This document shows positions 48,606-58,144 of a stretch of DNA of 64,000 bases, piece by piece (positions within the stretch are counted from its first letter, which is position 1; each line of letters starts with the position of its first letter). Location: the NCBI GenBank assembly GCA_963660435.1, contig CAVKYI010000001.1:124001-188000 (forward strand), in the 5' to 3' direction. The notes beneath the pieces are model-generated. The model did no database searches. It was not told the origin of the DNA and was given only the letters and a program-made list of their open reading frames with translations. The position numbers and the translations under genes are program-made. The stretch comes from Hallerella sp963660435. GTDB taxonomy: Bacteria > Fibrobacterota > Fibrobacteria > Fibrobacterales > Fibrobacteraceae.

Positions 48606-50914
48606 CATCTCCGGCGGGAAAGATCTTTTTCGCCGCGCTGTCGGTCCTCTATCCTGTTCTCGTCTTTTGCGGACTTCGATTCCTTGGACTGTCTCCGCGC
48701 AAGCTGAGCCTCGTACTTTTGCTGCTTGCCGCGTTCCATTTCTTTTCGATGTCGAAAAAGGGAATTTCGAGAGTTTCCCGCATAAAGGAAATCCTCTTTG
48801 CCCTGTTCCTTGTCGCCTGTGGCGGAATCGCCTTTGCCCTGGATAACGCCGTCGTCCTCAAGTTCTATCCGGTTCTTGTCAATGCCGGCTTGCTTGTCTT
48901 CTTCGGCGCGACGCTTCTTCGCGGACCGAGCCTTGTCTTTCGGCTGGCGACTCTTTCCGACAAGCGAATCCTGCATGTCGCGGACCGGTTTTACGTGGAA
49001 CGCTACTGCAATCGGGTGACGCTTGCCTGGTGCGCTTTTTTCGTTTGCAACGGGCTTGTCGCCTTGTGGACGGTTCTCCTTGCGGATGAAAGAATCTGGA
49101 CTCTGTACAACGGTCTTGTCGCCTATGTCCTGATTGGAATTTTCTTTATGCTGGAATATGGAATCCGAAAATCGAAGCAGGCGCGCTTGAATGCGTATAT
49201 ACCCTTTTCGCAAATACAGGCGGATTCCCGTCCGGAGGATTCGGTGGTCTGCTTTGGCGGTTCGAACCTTTCGGAAGATGCCCGGACATGGGCGGATTTC
49301 AAGTCGGATGTTTCCCGGCTTCGCACCGCTATCGAACGGGAAAATCGGGATGCCTGGATCTTGAACGCGGATGACGCCTATTATTTCCTGGTCGCCGTCT
49401 TTGCGCTTTTCCAGAGTCGGAAGAAGATTCTTTTTTCGGCGAATCGGCAACCGGAGTTTATCCGCGAGATTCGGACGGAAAATGTCGGATTCCTGAATGA
49501 TTGCGGCGCCGAGAATTCGTTGCAGATCCCGCAAGCGATCGAAAACTCCTTGCCCGGGAAACCGTGGGAATCCTTTGACATTTCGAGCGTCCGGGCCTCC
49601 TTGTTTACGTCGGGAACGACCGGCGTCCCCAAGGAAATCGCAAAGACGGGTGCGCAGTTCGAAAACGAGGCGAACGCTCTTGCGAAACGTTTTGGCAAGG
49701 ATCTTGTCGGGAAAAATTTCTACACGACGGTCAACCACCATCATATTTACGGCATGGCTTTCGGAATCTTCGTGCCGATTTCGGCGGGGCTTCCCATTCG
49801 TCGCTTCCGGCTTGAATTTCCCGAAGAACTGGAACGCATCGTTCGGGAACCGTCCGTTATCGTGTCGAGCCCCGCGTTTCTGAAGCGCCTTGCCGCATCT
49901 TGCACAAAGCCGATTCCATTTAGAACAAAACCGTTCTGGCTTTCGGCGGGCGGCGTCTTGCCGGAAGATGTGGAAAACAGGGTGGAAGAGCTTTCGGGAA
50001 ACGGCGTTCAGGAAATTTACGGCTGCACGGAAGCGGGGGCGATCGCTACGCGGCGTATCCGGGAAGGCGCATCCTGGCATCCGATTCCTTCGAACCGGGT
50101 TTCTCTCGCGGAAAACGGCTGCCTGAAAATCCAGTCTTCCTATACGGACGCTTGCGGCTTTGTGACCGGAGACCTGGGAACACTTGCCGCGGACGGTTCC
50201 TTTGCCCTTCTCGGTCGGGCGGATTCCATCGTGAAAATCGAGGAAAAGAGGATCTCCCTTCCGGAAGTGGAAAATCGCTTGCGGCAGACAGGCGTCGTGC
50301 GCGATGTGCGGGTCGTTCCGATGTCGGGGAAAAGGCAGTTTCTCGCCGCGACCATTGTCCTGAACGACGAGGGTGTAGCGAAATTCAAGGGCTTGCCAAA
50401 AAGGGAAATCAACGCGTTCTTCAGGGAGCGCCTTTCCGGATTTCTGGAAAATACGGTTCAGCCCAAAAAATGGCGCTATCTCGAAGAGCTTCCGCAGGAT
50501 GCGATGGGAAAAATCCGGACTCGGGATATCCAGGCCTTGTTCCGTCTTCCCGAATCGTCGAATTTTAAAATCCTGAAGTACCACATCGAAGAGAACAGGG
50601 TGCAGGTCAGGATAGTCGTTCCCGAAACGAGCGATTACTATGACGGCCATTTTCCGGAATTCAAGCTCTTGCCCGCGGTTGTACAGATCGATCTGGTCTT
50701 GAAGCTTTTCTGCGGTCTATCGGAAATGTCCTTGAATTTCAAGAGGATTTCTCGCGCCAAGTTCATGGGGCCGATATTTCCCGCAATGCCGGTGACCGTC
50801 GAATGCTCTTACTCGGCGGACACGGGAAAGCTTCTGTTCGGAATCCTTTCCGAAGAAGGAAAAAAACTGTCATCGGGAGCGATAGAACTTGAAAAGGTGT
50901 CGGATGGAATTTAA
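48602..50914 (+). CDS. Fusion: membrane domain + acyl-AMP ligase + hotdog dehydratase (ApeG-ApeH-ApeI like)
   Basis: A 770-residue three-part protein. Residues 1-190: about six membrane helices, like COG4648 (ApeG). Residues 200-600: an AMP-forming ligase with SGTTGVPK (337-344), YGCTEAG, TGDLG and the C-terminal GKIRTRDI lysine, which would activate an aryl or acyl starter onto an ACP. Residues 610-770: a hotdog domain with GHFPE and LLPAVVQ (His683), a dehydratase of the FabA/FabZ type (ApeI). In described clusters these are two or three separate genes; here they form one polypeptide. Four-base overlap with the ACP gene. Confidence 0.82.
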   Translation: MTSPAGKIFFAALSVLYPVLVFCGLRFLGLSPRKLSLVLLLLAAFHFFSMSKKGISRVSRIKEILFALFLVACGGIAFALDNAVVLKFYPVLVNAGLLVFFGATLLRGPSLVFRLATLSDKRILHVADRFYVERYCNRVTLAWCAFFVCNGLVALWTVLLADERIWTLYNGLVAYVLIGIFFMLEYGIRKSKQARLNAYIPFSQIQADSRPEDSVVCFGGSNLSEDARTWADFKSDVSRLRTAIERENRDAWILNADDAYYFLVAVFALFQSRKKILFSANRQPEFIREIRTENVGFLNDCGAENSLQIPQAIENSLPGKPWESFDISSVRASLFTSGTTGVPKEIAKTGAQFENEANALAKRFGKDLVGKNFYTTVNHHHIYGMAFGIFVPISAGLPIRRFRLEFPEELERIVREPSVIVSSPAFLKRLAASCTKPIPFRTKPFWLSAGGVLPEDVENRVEELSGNGVQEIYGCTEAGAIATRRIREGASWHPIPSNRVSLAENGCLKIQSSYTDACGFVTGDLGTLAADGSFALLGRADSIVKIEEKRISLPEVENRLRQTGVVRDVRVVPMSGKRQFLAATIVLNDEGVAKFKGLPKREINAFFRERLSGFLENTVQPKKWRYLEELPQDAMGKIRTRDIQALFRLPESSNFKILKYHIEENRVQVRIVVPETSDYYDGHFPEFKLLPAVVQIDLVLKLFCGLSEMSLNFKRISRAKFMGPIFPAMPVTVECSYSADTGKLLFGILSEEGKKLSSGAIELEKVSDGI

Positions 50915-51644
50915 CCCCTGTGCCGTCGTCCCCGTGTATCGGCATGAAAATACGGTCTTTGCCGTGGTCCGGAAACTCGTGGCCTTGCGACTCCCCGTGA
51001 TCATTGTCGATGACGGGAACACGCCCGATGCGCTCCATGTTCTGAAAAAGATATCGGAAAATCTTTCGGGCGTCATCGTGATTTCGCACCATGTCAATAT
51101 GGGAAAAGGCGGTGCGGTCTGCTCCGGTCTCCGCGAAGCGTTCAATCTTGGATTTACCCATGCGCTCCAGGTCGATGCCGACGGACAGCACGATGCGTCC
51201 GCGATTCCTTTTCTGCTCAAGGCTTCCCGGAAACATTTCGAGAACCTTGTCGGCGGATTTCCGGTCTATGACGTGTCTGTTCCGAAGTCGCGCGAAGTCG
51301 GTCGGAAAATTACGAACTTCTGGATTCGAGTCGAAACGCTTTCTTCGAAAATTCCCGATGCGATGTGCGGACTCCGCGTCTATCCGCTCGCTCGAACGAT
51401 TCCCGTTCTGGAAAAAATTCGCACTTTTCGCATGGGATTCGACATTGAAATCCTGGTCCGGCTTTCCTGGGAAAATGTCGGGATGAACTTCTACCCTGTC
51501 AAGGTTTTCTATCCGCAGAACGGCGTATCGAACTTTCATCTGTTCCGGGACAATCTGGAAATATCAAGGCTGCATACGCGGCTTGTCCTCGGAATGATCT
51601 TCCGGCTTCCGGGAATCTTGCTTGGGAAAAACAAGAATGGCTGA
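50904..51644 (+). CDS. Family 2 glycosyltransferase of APE-type cluster
   Basis: A 246-residue GT2 enzyme with GT-A fold: VVPVYRHENTV at the N terminus, IIVDDGN, NMGKGGAVCSGL, and the metal motif ALQVDADGQHD (about 87-97). It would add a sugar to a lipid-like acceptor. In E. coli the ApeJ protein joins a GT2 part and an acyltransferase part; here they are neighbouring genes with an eight-base overlap, so this equals the first half of ApeJ. Confidence 0.8.
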   Translation: MEFNPCAVVPVYRHENTVFAVVRKLVALRLPVIIVDDGNTPDALHVLKKISENLSGVIVISHHVNMGKGGAVCSGLREAFNLGFTHALQVDADGQHDASAIPFLLKASRKHFENLVGGFPVYDVSVPKSREVGRKITNFWIRVETLSSKIPDAMCGLRVYPLARTIPVLEKIRTFRMGFDIEILVRLSWENVGMNFYPVKVFYPQNGVSNFHLFRDNLEISRLHTRLVLGMIFRLPGILLGKNKNG

Positions 51645-52593
51645 TGCGCATTGGTCGCAAATCGAAGAAACGACAAGGTCCGCCTGGAAATTTCGATTTA
51701 TGCTGTGGGCGGCTGTCCACTTGCCGCAAAAGACGGTAGAAGCGATTGCCGCCGTCGTCGTGTTCTTCTTCTGTCTCGGCGCAAGAGAAGTCAGGGAACG
51801 GTCGAGGCTTTACCTGAGGCATGTCGGAAAGTTGCAGAACAGGCGGATTTCTTCGTGGAACGTCTATCTGCATGTCCTTTCCTTTGCGCTTTCGATGATT
51901 GAAAAGCTTCGGGGATGGGCCGGGAAAATTCCCCTGTCGAAACTGGAAGTCCAGAACGACGATATCGAAAGTTTTCTCCGCCAGATCGATTCCGGAAAAG
52001 GCGCCTTTGTCCTATGTTCGCATTTGGGAAACATGGAAGCCTTGCGGTCTCTCACGGGATACAGTCAAAGACATTCGACGAAAGATTTTCAGGTTTTTCC
52101 CGTTGTCGATTTTTCGGGAACGACGCGCTTTAACGACTTGTTGCGGGAACTGAATCCCGGTTTGACGAAAAACTGCTTTGACGCGAATTCGATCGGCGTG
52201 GAAACGGCGGTTGCCATGCGGGAAAAAATGGAAACGGGGAACCTGGTGGCTATCGCCGCGGACAGGACTTCCAGCCATTCGCGGAATCGCTTCGTTTCGC
52301 TTTCCTTTCTGGGCGAAGAGGCGCGCTTTCCGGAAGGAGCCTTTGTACTCGCCAATCTTTTGAAATTTCCGGTATATTTCATCTTTGCCTTTCGCAAGCG
52401 GGATCTGGATATCGCTTCCCCATACGAATTTCACATCATCCGGGCAAAGACCCAGACGGAAAAGGCTCGCTCTTCCCAGCGGGAAAAGGCGGAAGCCCTT
52501 GCCGGGGAGTATGCCCGCCATCTCGAGAGATTCTGCCTGGAACATCCGTACCAATGGTATAATTTTTACAATTTCTGGCAAAAGGAGAATTGA
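51637..52593 (+). CDS. Lipid A acyltransferase-like (LPLAT) protein of APE-type cluster
   Basis: A 318-residue membrane-linked acyltransferase of the HtrB/LpxL group. Active-site histidine in LCSHLGNMEAL (about residues 126-136, HX4D/E form), and RFPEGAFVLANLL region in place of the second motif; an N-terminal hydrophobic stretch (AIAAVVVFFFCLGA) anchors it. It corresponds to the second half of ApeJ. It may transfer the finished polyene acyl chain to a lipid anchor. Confidence 0.8.
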   Translation: MADAHWSQIEETTRSAWKFRFMLWAAVHLPQKTVEAIAAVVVFFFCLGAREVRERSRLYLRHVGKLQNRRISSWNVYLHVLSFALSMIEKLRGWAGKIPLSKLEVQNDDIESFLRQIDSGKGAFVLCSHLGNMEALRSLTGYSQRHSTKDFQVFPVVDFSGTTRFNDLLRELNPGLTKNCFDANSIGVETAVAMREKMETGNLVAIAADRTSSHSRNRFVSLSFLGEEARFPEGAFVLANLLKFPVYFIFAFRKRDLDIASPYEFHIIRAKTQTEKARSSQREKAEALAGEYARHLERFCLEHPYQWYNFYNFWQKEN

Positions 52594-52594
52594 C

Positions 52595-53032
52595 GTGGAA
52601 AGAAAATATCTAACGGCGACCGCAAGCGTCCAGGTTGAATTCTTTGACCTGGACCCGATGAATGTCGTCTGGCATGGAAATTACGTAAAGTATATGGAAT
52701 CCGCGCGTTGCGTCCTGCTGGAAAAGCTGAATTACGATTACAAGGCGATGGAGCGGGATGGCTATGTCTGGCCCGTAGTCCAGCTGGGCATCAAGTATAT
52801 CCGTCCTTTGCGATTCCGCCAAAAGGTTCGCGTGGAAGTCTCCCTGGTGGAATACGAAATTTGCCTGAAGCTCCAGTATCGATTTATCGATGTCGAAACG
52901 GGAAAGGTGATTACGAAAGCGGAAAGCACCCAGATGGCCGTTCGGATAGAGACGGGAGAATCCTGCCTGGGTTCTCCGAAGGAATTTGTAGAAAAAGTGC
53001 GTGAGCGCCTCGCCGAGGAAAATCATGTCTAG
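52595..53032 (+). CDS. apeK: 4-hydroxybenzoyl-CoA thioesterase-like hotdog protein (ApeK-like)
   Basis: A 145-residue hotdog thioesterase with VEFFDLDPMNVVWHGNYVKYMESAR (core D-x-D-x-x-x-V-V-W-H-x-x-Y; split here as DLDPMNVVWHGNYV) at residues 15-35, the 4HBT signature with the catalytic aspartate. GTG 52595 follows an AAGGAG site. It could release or edit acyl intermediates. It overlaps the LolA-like gene by eight bases. Confidence 0.85.
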   Translation: MERKYLTATASVQVEFFDLDPMNVVWHGNYVKYMESARCVLLEKLNYDYKAMERDGYVWPVVQLGIKYIRPLRFRQKVRVEVSLVEYEICLKLQYRFIDVETGKVITKAESTQMAVRIETGESCLGSPKEFVEKVRERLAEENHV

Positions 53033-53618
53033 ACATTTCGTGTCGATAGTTCTCTTCCTTGCCGTTTCGGTTCTTGCGGAAACCTCTGTCTGGAAATTTC
53101 CCGTAGCGGCCGATTCCGAGGAATTGCGGCAGGTGATGCTTTCCTTGTCACGGCAGGAAAAGATTTCGGGTACGTTCCGGCAAACGCGTACCGTCATGAA
53201 AATCAATCGCGCCTTTCGTTCGACGGGAACGTTCGAAATCTCCAAAGCCGATGGGGTGCTCTGGAATGTCGAAAAACCGTTCGCGTCGAAGATGCGCCTG
53301 ACGGATTCGAGTATCGTCCAGATTGACGCCGAAGGGAATCAGACGGTCTTGTCTTCGAAGGACAATGCGATCTTTAACGAGATAGCCCAGACGATGCGAG
53401 CCGTTTTCCAGGGAGATTTTACCGTCTTGCAAAAACGGTTTGACATTTACCTAGTGCAGGATCGAAAGAAAAAGTCATGGCGTGTCGGACTTGCTCCGCG
53501 TGAAAAAATGGTTCAAGGCGTAATCCGCACAATCGAGCTGAAAGGTTCGCGCGATTTGGAAGAAGTACATCTTGTCGATGGCGAAGGAAACAAGCTGGAT
53601 TATGAATTCGGAAAATAG
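53025..53618 (+). CDS. apeL: LolA-like outer-membrane lipoprotein carrier (ApeL-like)
   Basis: A 197-residue exported protein (signal HFVSIVLFLAVSVLAE) with the LolA-type half barrel: SGTFRQTRTVMKINRAFRST, GVLWNVEKPFA, DTEGNQ-like turn (DAEGNQTVLSS) and a conserved C-terminal LDYEFGK. In the cluster it would carry the hydrophobic product through the periplasm, with the MMPL exporter and DUF3261 lipoprotein. Overlaps the exporter gene by 17 bases. Confidence 0.82.
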   Translation: MSRHFVSIVLFLAVSVLAETSVWKFPVAADSEELRQVMLSLSRQEKISGTFRQTRTVMKINRAFRSTGTFEISKADGVLWNVEKPFASKMRLTDSSIVQIDAEGNQTVLSSKDNAIFNEIAQTMRAVFQGDFTVLQKRFDIYLVQDRKKKSWRVGLAPREKMVQGVIRTIELKGSRDLEEVHLVDGEGNKLDYEFGK

Positions 53619-55881
53619 GAAAAGGCCTCTTGGAATTTTCTTGTGGTCGATACTGCATGTCGCCTTGATTGTCGCGGTCGTTTTCGCCTATCCGTGGGAA
53701 ATCGACAGGAATCTCTTTTCCATCGTTCCCGGTTCGAAAATCTCGCGGGACATCCAGAACGCGGAAACGATTTTTTCGAAACGTTCCGCTTCGCAGATGA
53801 TGCTTTTTGTCGGAGATTCCAGTGCGCAAAACGCAATGGCCGCTGCGGAAGAAATCGGCAGGATGCTTCGGGAAAGCGAACAGATCCAGTCAGCTTCCTG
53901 GACCGTTTCGGATTCCGCGTTTCGGGAATTCTCCGATTATGTCTTTGCGAACCGTTTCTCGCTGCAAGACCCGTCCATTTTAAAATGGGACGATTCGAGT
54001 GCAGCCGAAATGTTTTACCGAAATGCGCTGAACAGGGTTTTCGGAACCTTTGGAATGGGAAATTTCTCGAGACTAGACGAAGATCCCTACCAGCTCGCCT
54101 CGCTTTCGGAAGAACGTCTCCTGAAACATCTTTCGAGCTTTTCCGGGAACTTGACGCTTCGAGAAAACTACATGACCGTGCAGGATTCCGGAATCACCTA
54201 TGTCTTCGTCAATGCGCGGCTTGACGAAAATGCGCCATCCTTCGCTTCGGATTCGCATATTCTTCTGGAACTGGAAAGGAAGATCGGTTCCCTCTGCGAA
54301 AAGTATCCGAATCTCCGCGTCGAAAAATCAGGCGTCCCTTTTCACAGTTACGAAAGTTCCGGGCAGGCGCAGAGAGAAGTCGCCTGGATTTCAGGGATAT
54401 CGATAGTCGTCATATTTGTCTTGCTGCTGGCGACGTTCCGTTCGGTAATCCCGATTTGCGCCACGCTCGTCTCTATCCTGATTGCGATTCTTGCCGCTAC
54501 CGGAGCGACACTTGCGGCATTCCATGAAATTCATATTTTCACTTTTGTCTTTGGTACGAGCGTCATCGGGGTAAGCATCGATTATGCGCTCCACCATTTT
54601 GCCGACAGAGGGGCGCGTTTGCGGAGCATGCTTCTTGGCTTTATCACGACGGAACTCGCCTATCTCGCGCAGGGAATTGTCGATTTCCCGCTGTTGCGAC
54701 AGATGGCCTTCTTTTCGATGGTGGGGCTTGCTTCCGCATTTCTGTCCGTTGTACTGGTCTTTCCGAAAATATCGAACCAGGTCTGTATCCAAAGTCCCAG
54801 GCTTCTTCGAATTTCGCAAACCATCCTTGCGGGCTATTCGAAAGCGGAAAGGCTTCCCCGTGCGCTTCGCTACGGTCTGTGGGGTGTTGGATTGCTTGCC
54901 CTTGTTCCGGGATTTTTCCGGATGCAGGTACAGACCGATATCCGTTCGATGTATCGGCCACCGGAGTCTCTATGGAATTCGGAAGTGAAAATCCAGCGTT
55001 GGGTGAATTCGGGGATTTCGCCGGCTTACTTTATCGTGAGCGGAAATTCCGAAGAGGAACTTCTGGAACGTGAAGAAGGACTGTCCGAAAAATTGCGGTT
55101 GGCGGAAAGGGATTCCCTGTTGAAGTCCCATCTTTCGATGTCCGAATTTTTCCCATCCGCCAAGAGGCGCGCCCAGATGGATTCCGCCTTGCGGCGCATC
55201 TTGCCGATTCGCTACCTGGAACTTTGCAAGGCTCTGGGCGTTAAACCGGAAAGAGACGGGGAAAAGGCTGTCGCGAAAGAAGAAGTCGAGATTCCGGAAC
55301 AATTGAAAAATATGCGCGAGACGCTCTATCTGGGAAAACAGGGAGAAAAGTTCTATAGCGTTGTCTTGCCGTTGCATGTCCAAGGAAAATTCGACATCGA
55401 TGCATATGAAGATCCGGAAAACGGAATCTATGCGGTAAACAAGATGCAGACGGTCAATGCGGCCTTGACGGAACTTTCCTGGACGGCCATGTCGCTTGTC
55501 GCTTTTGCCTATTTTGCCGTTTTCTTCATTCTTTCGTTTGTATATACCTGGACGAATTCCTTGCGGATTGTACGCGCTCCGATTCTCGCCTGTCTTTTTG
55601 CCTTGTCCGTTCTCGGCTACTTGCAGATTCCGATAACTTTCTTCGTCATCGTCGGATTGATCCTTACGCTTGGAATCGGAATCGACTATGCCTTGTTCTT
55701 CAAGGATTCCGAGAACCATGCGGATTCTACCGCGCTAGCGGTGATGCTTTCCGCGCTGACGACTCTTGTTTCCTTTGGAACCTTGGCGTTCAGCCATTTC
55801 GCTCCGATTTCCGTTTTCGGCTTGACGGTTCTTCTTGGAATTTCGATGTGCTTTCTGCTCTCGCCTTGGACGAGAAACTAG
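53602..55881 (+). CDS. apeM: MMPL-family exporter (ApeM-like)
   Basis: A 759-residue RND/MMPL inner-membrane exporter with two repeated halves, each a periplasmic domain plus a membrane bundle. Helices begin at about 15 and 267, with GVSIDYALHHFADRG (about 327-341) in the first half and LTLGIGIDYALFFKDSE (about 695) in the second, the central charged helix-4 motif of the family. It probably moves the polyene lipid out of the inner membrane for the LolA-like carrier. Confidence 0.88.
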   Translation: MNSENRKRPLGIFLWSILHVALIVAVVFAYPWEIDRNLFSIVPGSKISRDIQNAETIFSKRSASQMMLFVGDSSAQNAMAAAEEIGRMLRESEQIQSASWTVSDSAFREFSDYVFANRFSLQDPSILKWDDSSAAEMFYRNALNRVFGTFGMGNFSRLDEDPYQLASLSEERLLKHLSSFSGNLTLRENYMTVQDSGITYVFVNARLDENAPSFASDSHILLELERKIGSLCEKYPNLRVEKSGVPFHSYESSGQAQREVAWISGISIVVIFVLLLATFRSVIPICATLVSILIAILAATGATLAAFHEIHIFTFVFGTSVIGVSIDYALHHFADRGARLRSMLLGFITTELAYLAQGIVDFPLLRQMAFFSMVGLASAFLSVVLVFPKISNQVCIQSPRLLRISQTILAGYSKAERLPRALRYGLWGVGLLALVPGFFRMQVQTDIRSMYRPPESLWNSEVKIQRWVNSGISPAYFIVSGNSEEELLEREEGLSEKLRLAERDSLLKSHLSMSEFFPSAKRRAQMDSALRRILPIRYLELCKALGVKPERDGEKAVAKEEVEIPEQLKNMRETLYLGKQGEKFYSVVLPLHVQGKFDIDAYEDPENGIYAVNKMQTVNAALTELSWTAMSLVAFAYFAVFFILSFVYTWTNSLRIVRAPILACLFALSVLGYLQIPITFFVIVGLILTLGIGIDYALFFKDSENHADSTALAVMLSALTTLVSFGTLAFSHFAPISVFGLTVLLGISMCFLLSPWTRN

Positions 55882-55913
55882 CGATTTTTTATATTTGCCG
55901 TGCGGAGAACTGG

Positions 55914-56501
55914 ATGAAACTGCCTAAATTTTGGAAGCTGGCATTTCTTGTCGGAGCGGTGCTCGCTGTGGGCTGCTCGTCACGGCGCGCCCTTGTCGGA
56001 AGCTCGGCGCGAATCTTTTATTCCGATGCGCGTTCCGTGTCGCTGATTTCTCCTCGGGAAAATACTTTCCTTGCGGAAGAGAACCAGCATCTTTCTGGAA
56101 ATTTCGGAGACAGGAGCTTTTCCGCGGAATCCTGGATGCTGTTAAGCGATTCGATAATCCACGTGATGCTTTTCGGAAACATCGGGAATACTATCGCGGA
56201 ACTGGTCTATACGGAGGATTCCATTTCTTTCAGGAGTTCCGTGATGGACGCAAGGAAGATCAAGCCTGAATATATTCTGGCGGATATCCAGTTCTGCTAC
56301 TACCCGAAAGAAGCCCTGGAAAGGAATTTTTCCTCCGCGGGATTTTCCTTTGTGGAAGAAAGACGGGGAAATGTCTTGACCCGAAAGCTCCAGGAAAACG
56401 AAACGCCTATTTTAAGAATGGAAAGAACGGCGAATCGAATTTTCCTGAAGAATGAGCTTCGGAACTATTCATATTCCATCGAGTTCGAGAAATTGCCATG
56501 A
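55914..56501 (+). CDS. apeN: DUF3261 lipoprotein (ApeN-like)
   Basis: A 195-residue lipoprotein (lipobox A-V-G-C, from GAVLAVGCSSRRAL) of the DUF3261 family, the usual small lipoprotein of APE-type clusters. The body is beta-rich (LISPRENTFLAEENQ, SILHVMLFGNIGNT-like strands). It is thought to act like LolB at the outer membrane. It starts 32 bases after the exporter stop and overlaps the KS gene by four. Confidence 0.8.
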   Translation: MKLPKFWKLAFLVGAVLAVGCSSRRALVGSSARIFYSDARSVSLISPRENTFLAEENQHLSGNFGDRSFSAESWMLLSDSIIHVMLFGNIGNTIAELVYTEDSISFRSSVMDARKIKPEYILADIQFCYYPKEALERNFSSAGFSFVEERRGNVLTRKLQENETPILRMERTANRIFLKNELRNYSYSIEFEKLP

Positions 56502-57682
56502 GCGACCCCCTATACATCCATGATTTCGATCTGTGTACATCGATTGGCCTTGGCAAGGAATCGGTCTGGAAGGCTATCTGCCAGGGTGGAACGCCGAACT
56601 TTACCCTGCAAGATTTTTGCGGGAAGGAACGCCTGGTCGGAAGGATTCCCGATGCGGAACTTTTTCCCGTTAAGAATCCGGCGTATGACAACCGCGTCAA
56701 TCGACTTTCCGAAAAGGTCCTTTCCCGAATCGAGAAGTCGGTTCTCGAAACCGTGAAAAGATTCGGAGAGGAACGGGTAGGCGTCTTTGTCGGTTCTAGC
56801 GATAACGGTTCCGAGGAGTCGCTTTCGGCTTTGAAGTTTTCCCGCGAAAACGGTTCCTATCCGGAAGGCTATTCCCTGAAAAGACAGCAGGCGGATTTTG
56901 CCGCGGAATTTATCGCGGACCGCTTCCGATTGAAAGGTCCGGTCTTTACGCATTCCTCGGCGTGCGCATCGAGCGCAAGCGCGTTCTCTTCGGCTAGGAA
57001 CTGGCTTTCCGCCGGGCTTTGCGATGCGGCGATCGTCGGCGGTGTCGATATCGCGTCCCTGATGGTTGTTCTCGGGTTCGATTCGCTCGAAGCCATATCC
57101 CTTTCGCCGACAAATCCTTTTAGCAGTAACCGATCCGGGCTTACCATTGGCGAAGCGGCTGCATTCTTTGTCGTTTCCTTGCGCAGGGAAAACGCGAAAG
57201 TCATGCTGACGGGAATCGGGGAAAGCGCTGACGCGGACCACGTGACGGCTCCGCGAACAGATGGAGCCGGTGCACGACTGGCCATGGAAAAGGCTCTTGC
57301 CGATGCGGGAATCTCTCCGTCGGATATCGATTACGTCAACTTGCATGGAACAGGGACAAGACTGAACGATGCGATGGAGAGCATAGCCGTGCACGAAGTG
57401 TTCGGAAACGGAATGCCGGCGAGTTCGACAAAGGGTTTGACCGGACACACCCTGGGAGCTTCCGGCGCTCTGGAAGCGGCGTTCTGCTGCCTCGCTCTTT
57501 CGGACAGCAACGTTGAACGCCTCTTGCCTGTGCATCGCTTCGATGGCGAGCGAGATCCCGAACTTCCCGAAATTCGGCTGGTCGCGCCTGGCGAAAGATC
57601 TCCCCGACTGAAAACGTGCATGAGCAATTCGTTTGGTTTTGGCGGATGTAACGTTTCGCTTGTGCTGGAGAAAATCGAATGA
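56498..57682 (+). CDS. apeO: Beta-ketoacyl-ACP synthase (ApeO-like)
   Basis: A 394-residue condensing enzyme with the full Cys-His-His set: Cys156 in HSSACASSASAF, His283 in NLHGTGTRLND and His317 in GLTGHTLGASGAL. It extends the chain by two carbons per cycle on the ACP. One of two complete ketosynthases in this operon, as in the described clusters, and overlaps the next gene by four bases. Confidence 0.9.
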   Translation: MSDPLYIHDFDLCTSIGLGKESVWKAICQGGTPNFTLQDFCGKERLVGRIPDAELFPVKNPAYDNRVNRLSEKVLSRIEKSVLETVKRFGEERVGVFVGSSDNGSEESLSALKFSRENGSYPEGYSLKRQQADFAAEFIADRFRLKGPVFTHSSACASSASAFSSARNWLSAGLCDAAIVGGVDIASLMVVLGFDSLEAISLSPTNPFSSNRSGLTIGEAAAFFVVSLRRENAKVMLTGIGESADADHVTAPRTDGAGARLAMEKALADAGISPSDIDYVNLHGTGTRLNDAMESIAVHEVFGNGMPASSTKGLTGHTLGASGALEAAFCCLALSDSNVERLLPVHRFDGERDPELPEIRLVAPGERSPRLKTCMSNSFGFGGCNVSLVLEKIE

Positions 57683-58143
57683 CAGAATTTGACACACGGG
57701 AAAAGTTGTCCTGTCTGGTTCCTCACCGGGGAAAGATGCTCTTGCTCGACAGGATAGTTTCCGTCGATCTTGAACAGGTGCAGATTGTGACGGAAGTCGA
57801 TATTTCGGAAAGCAGCATGTTCTTTGCGGAACCATTTGGCGGAGTTCCGGTCTGGATAGCCTTTGAATACATGGCGCAGAGTGTTTCCGCCTTGACCGGG
57901 CTTTTTGGCTTGAAAACCGGCACGCCTCCTCGGATGGGATTTATCTTGAGCGTGACGAATTTCTGTGCGGAAAGGAACGTTTTTCCCCAAGGAACGACGG
58001 TGCGCATCGAAGTTCGTCAGACATTGCGGGTCGATATGAGCGTTACGTTCGAAGGAAAGGCTCTTGTCGATGGAAAGAACGTCGCCAGGGCGACAATCAA
58101 CGCGTGCGAAGTCGATGACCCGAAAAAAGTTCTAGGAGTGTAA
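57679..58143 (+). CDS. apeP: Hotdog dehydratase, ApeP-like
   Basis: A 154-residue hotdog protein with CLVPHRGKMLLLDRI (histidine at about 17) and IAFEYMAQSVSALTGL (glutamate at about 64), the ApeP/FabZ-like dehydratase signature. It would make the double bonds of the polyene after ketoreduction. A second dehydratase domain is the C-terminal part of 48602-50914. The ketoreductase follows after one base. Confidence 0.88.
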   Translation: MTEFDTREKLSCLVPHRGKMLLLDRIVSVDLEQVQIVTEVDISESSMFFAEPFGGVPVWIAFEYMAQSVSALTGLFGLKTGTPPRMGFILSVTNFCAERNVFPQGTTVRIEVRQTLRVDMSVTFEGKALVDGKNVARATINACEVDDPKKVLGV

Positions 58144-58144
58144 C

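Noticed and set aside
48437..50650. 737-codon open frame on the minus strand
   Set aside because: It lies opposite the fused ligase gene, which has clear motifs; the antisense translation is low in family features and rich in R, P and G. It is a shadow of codon bias.
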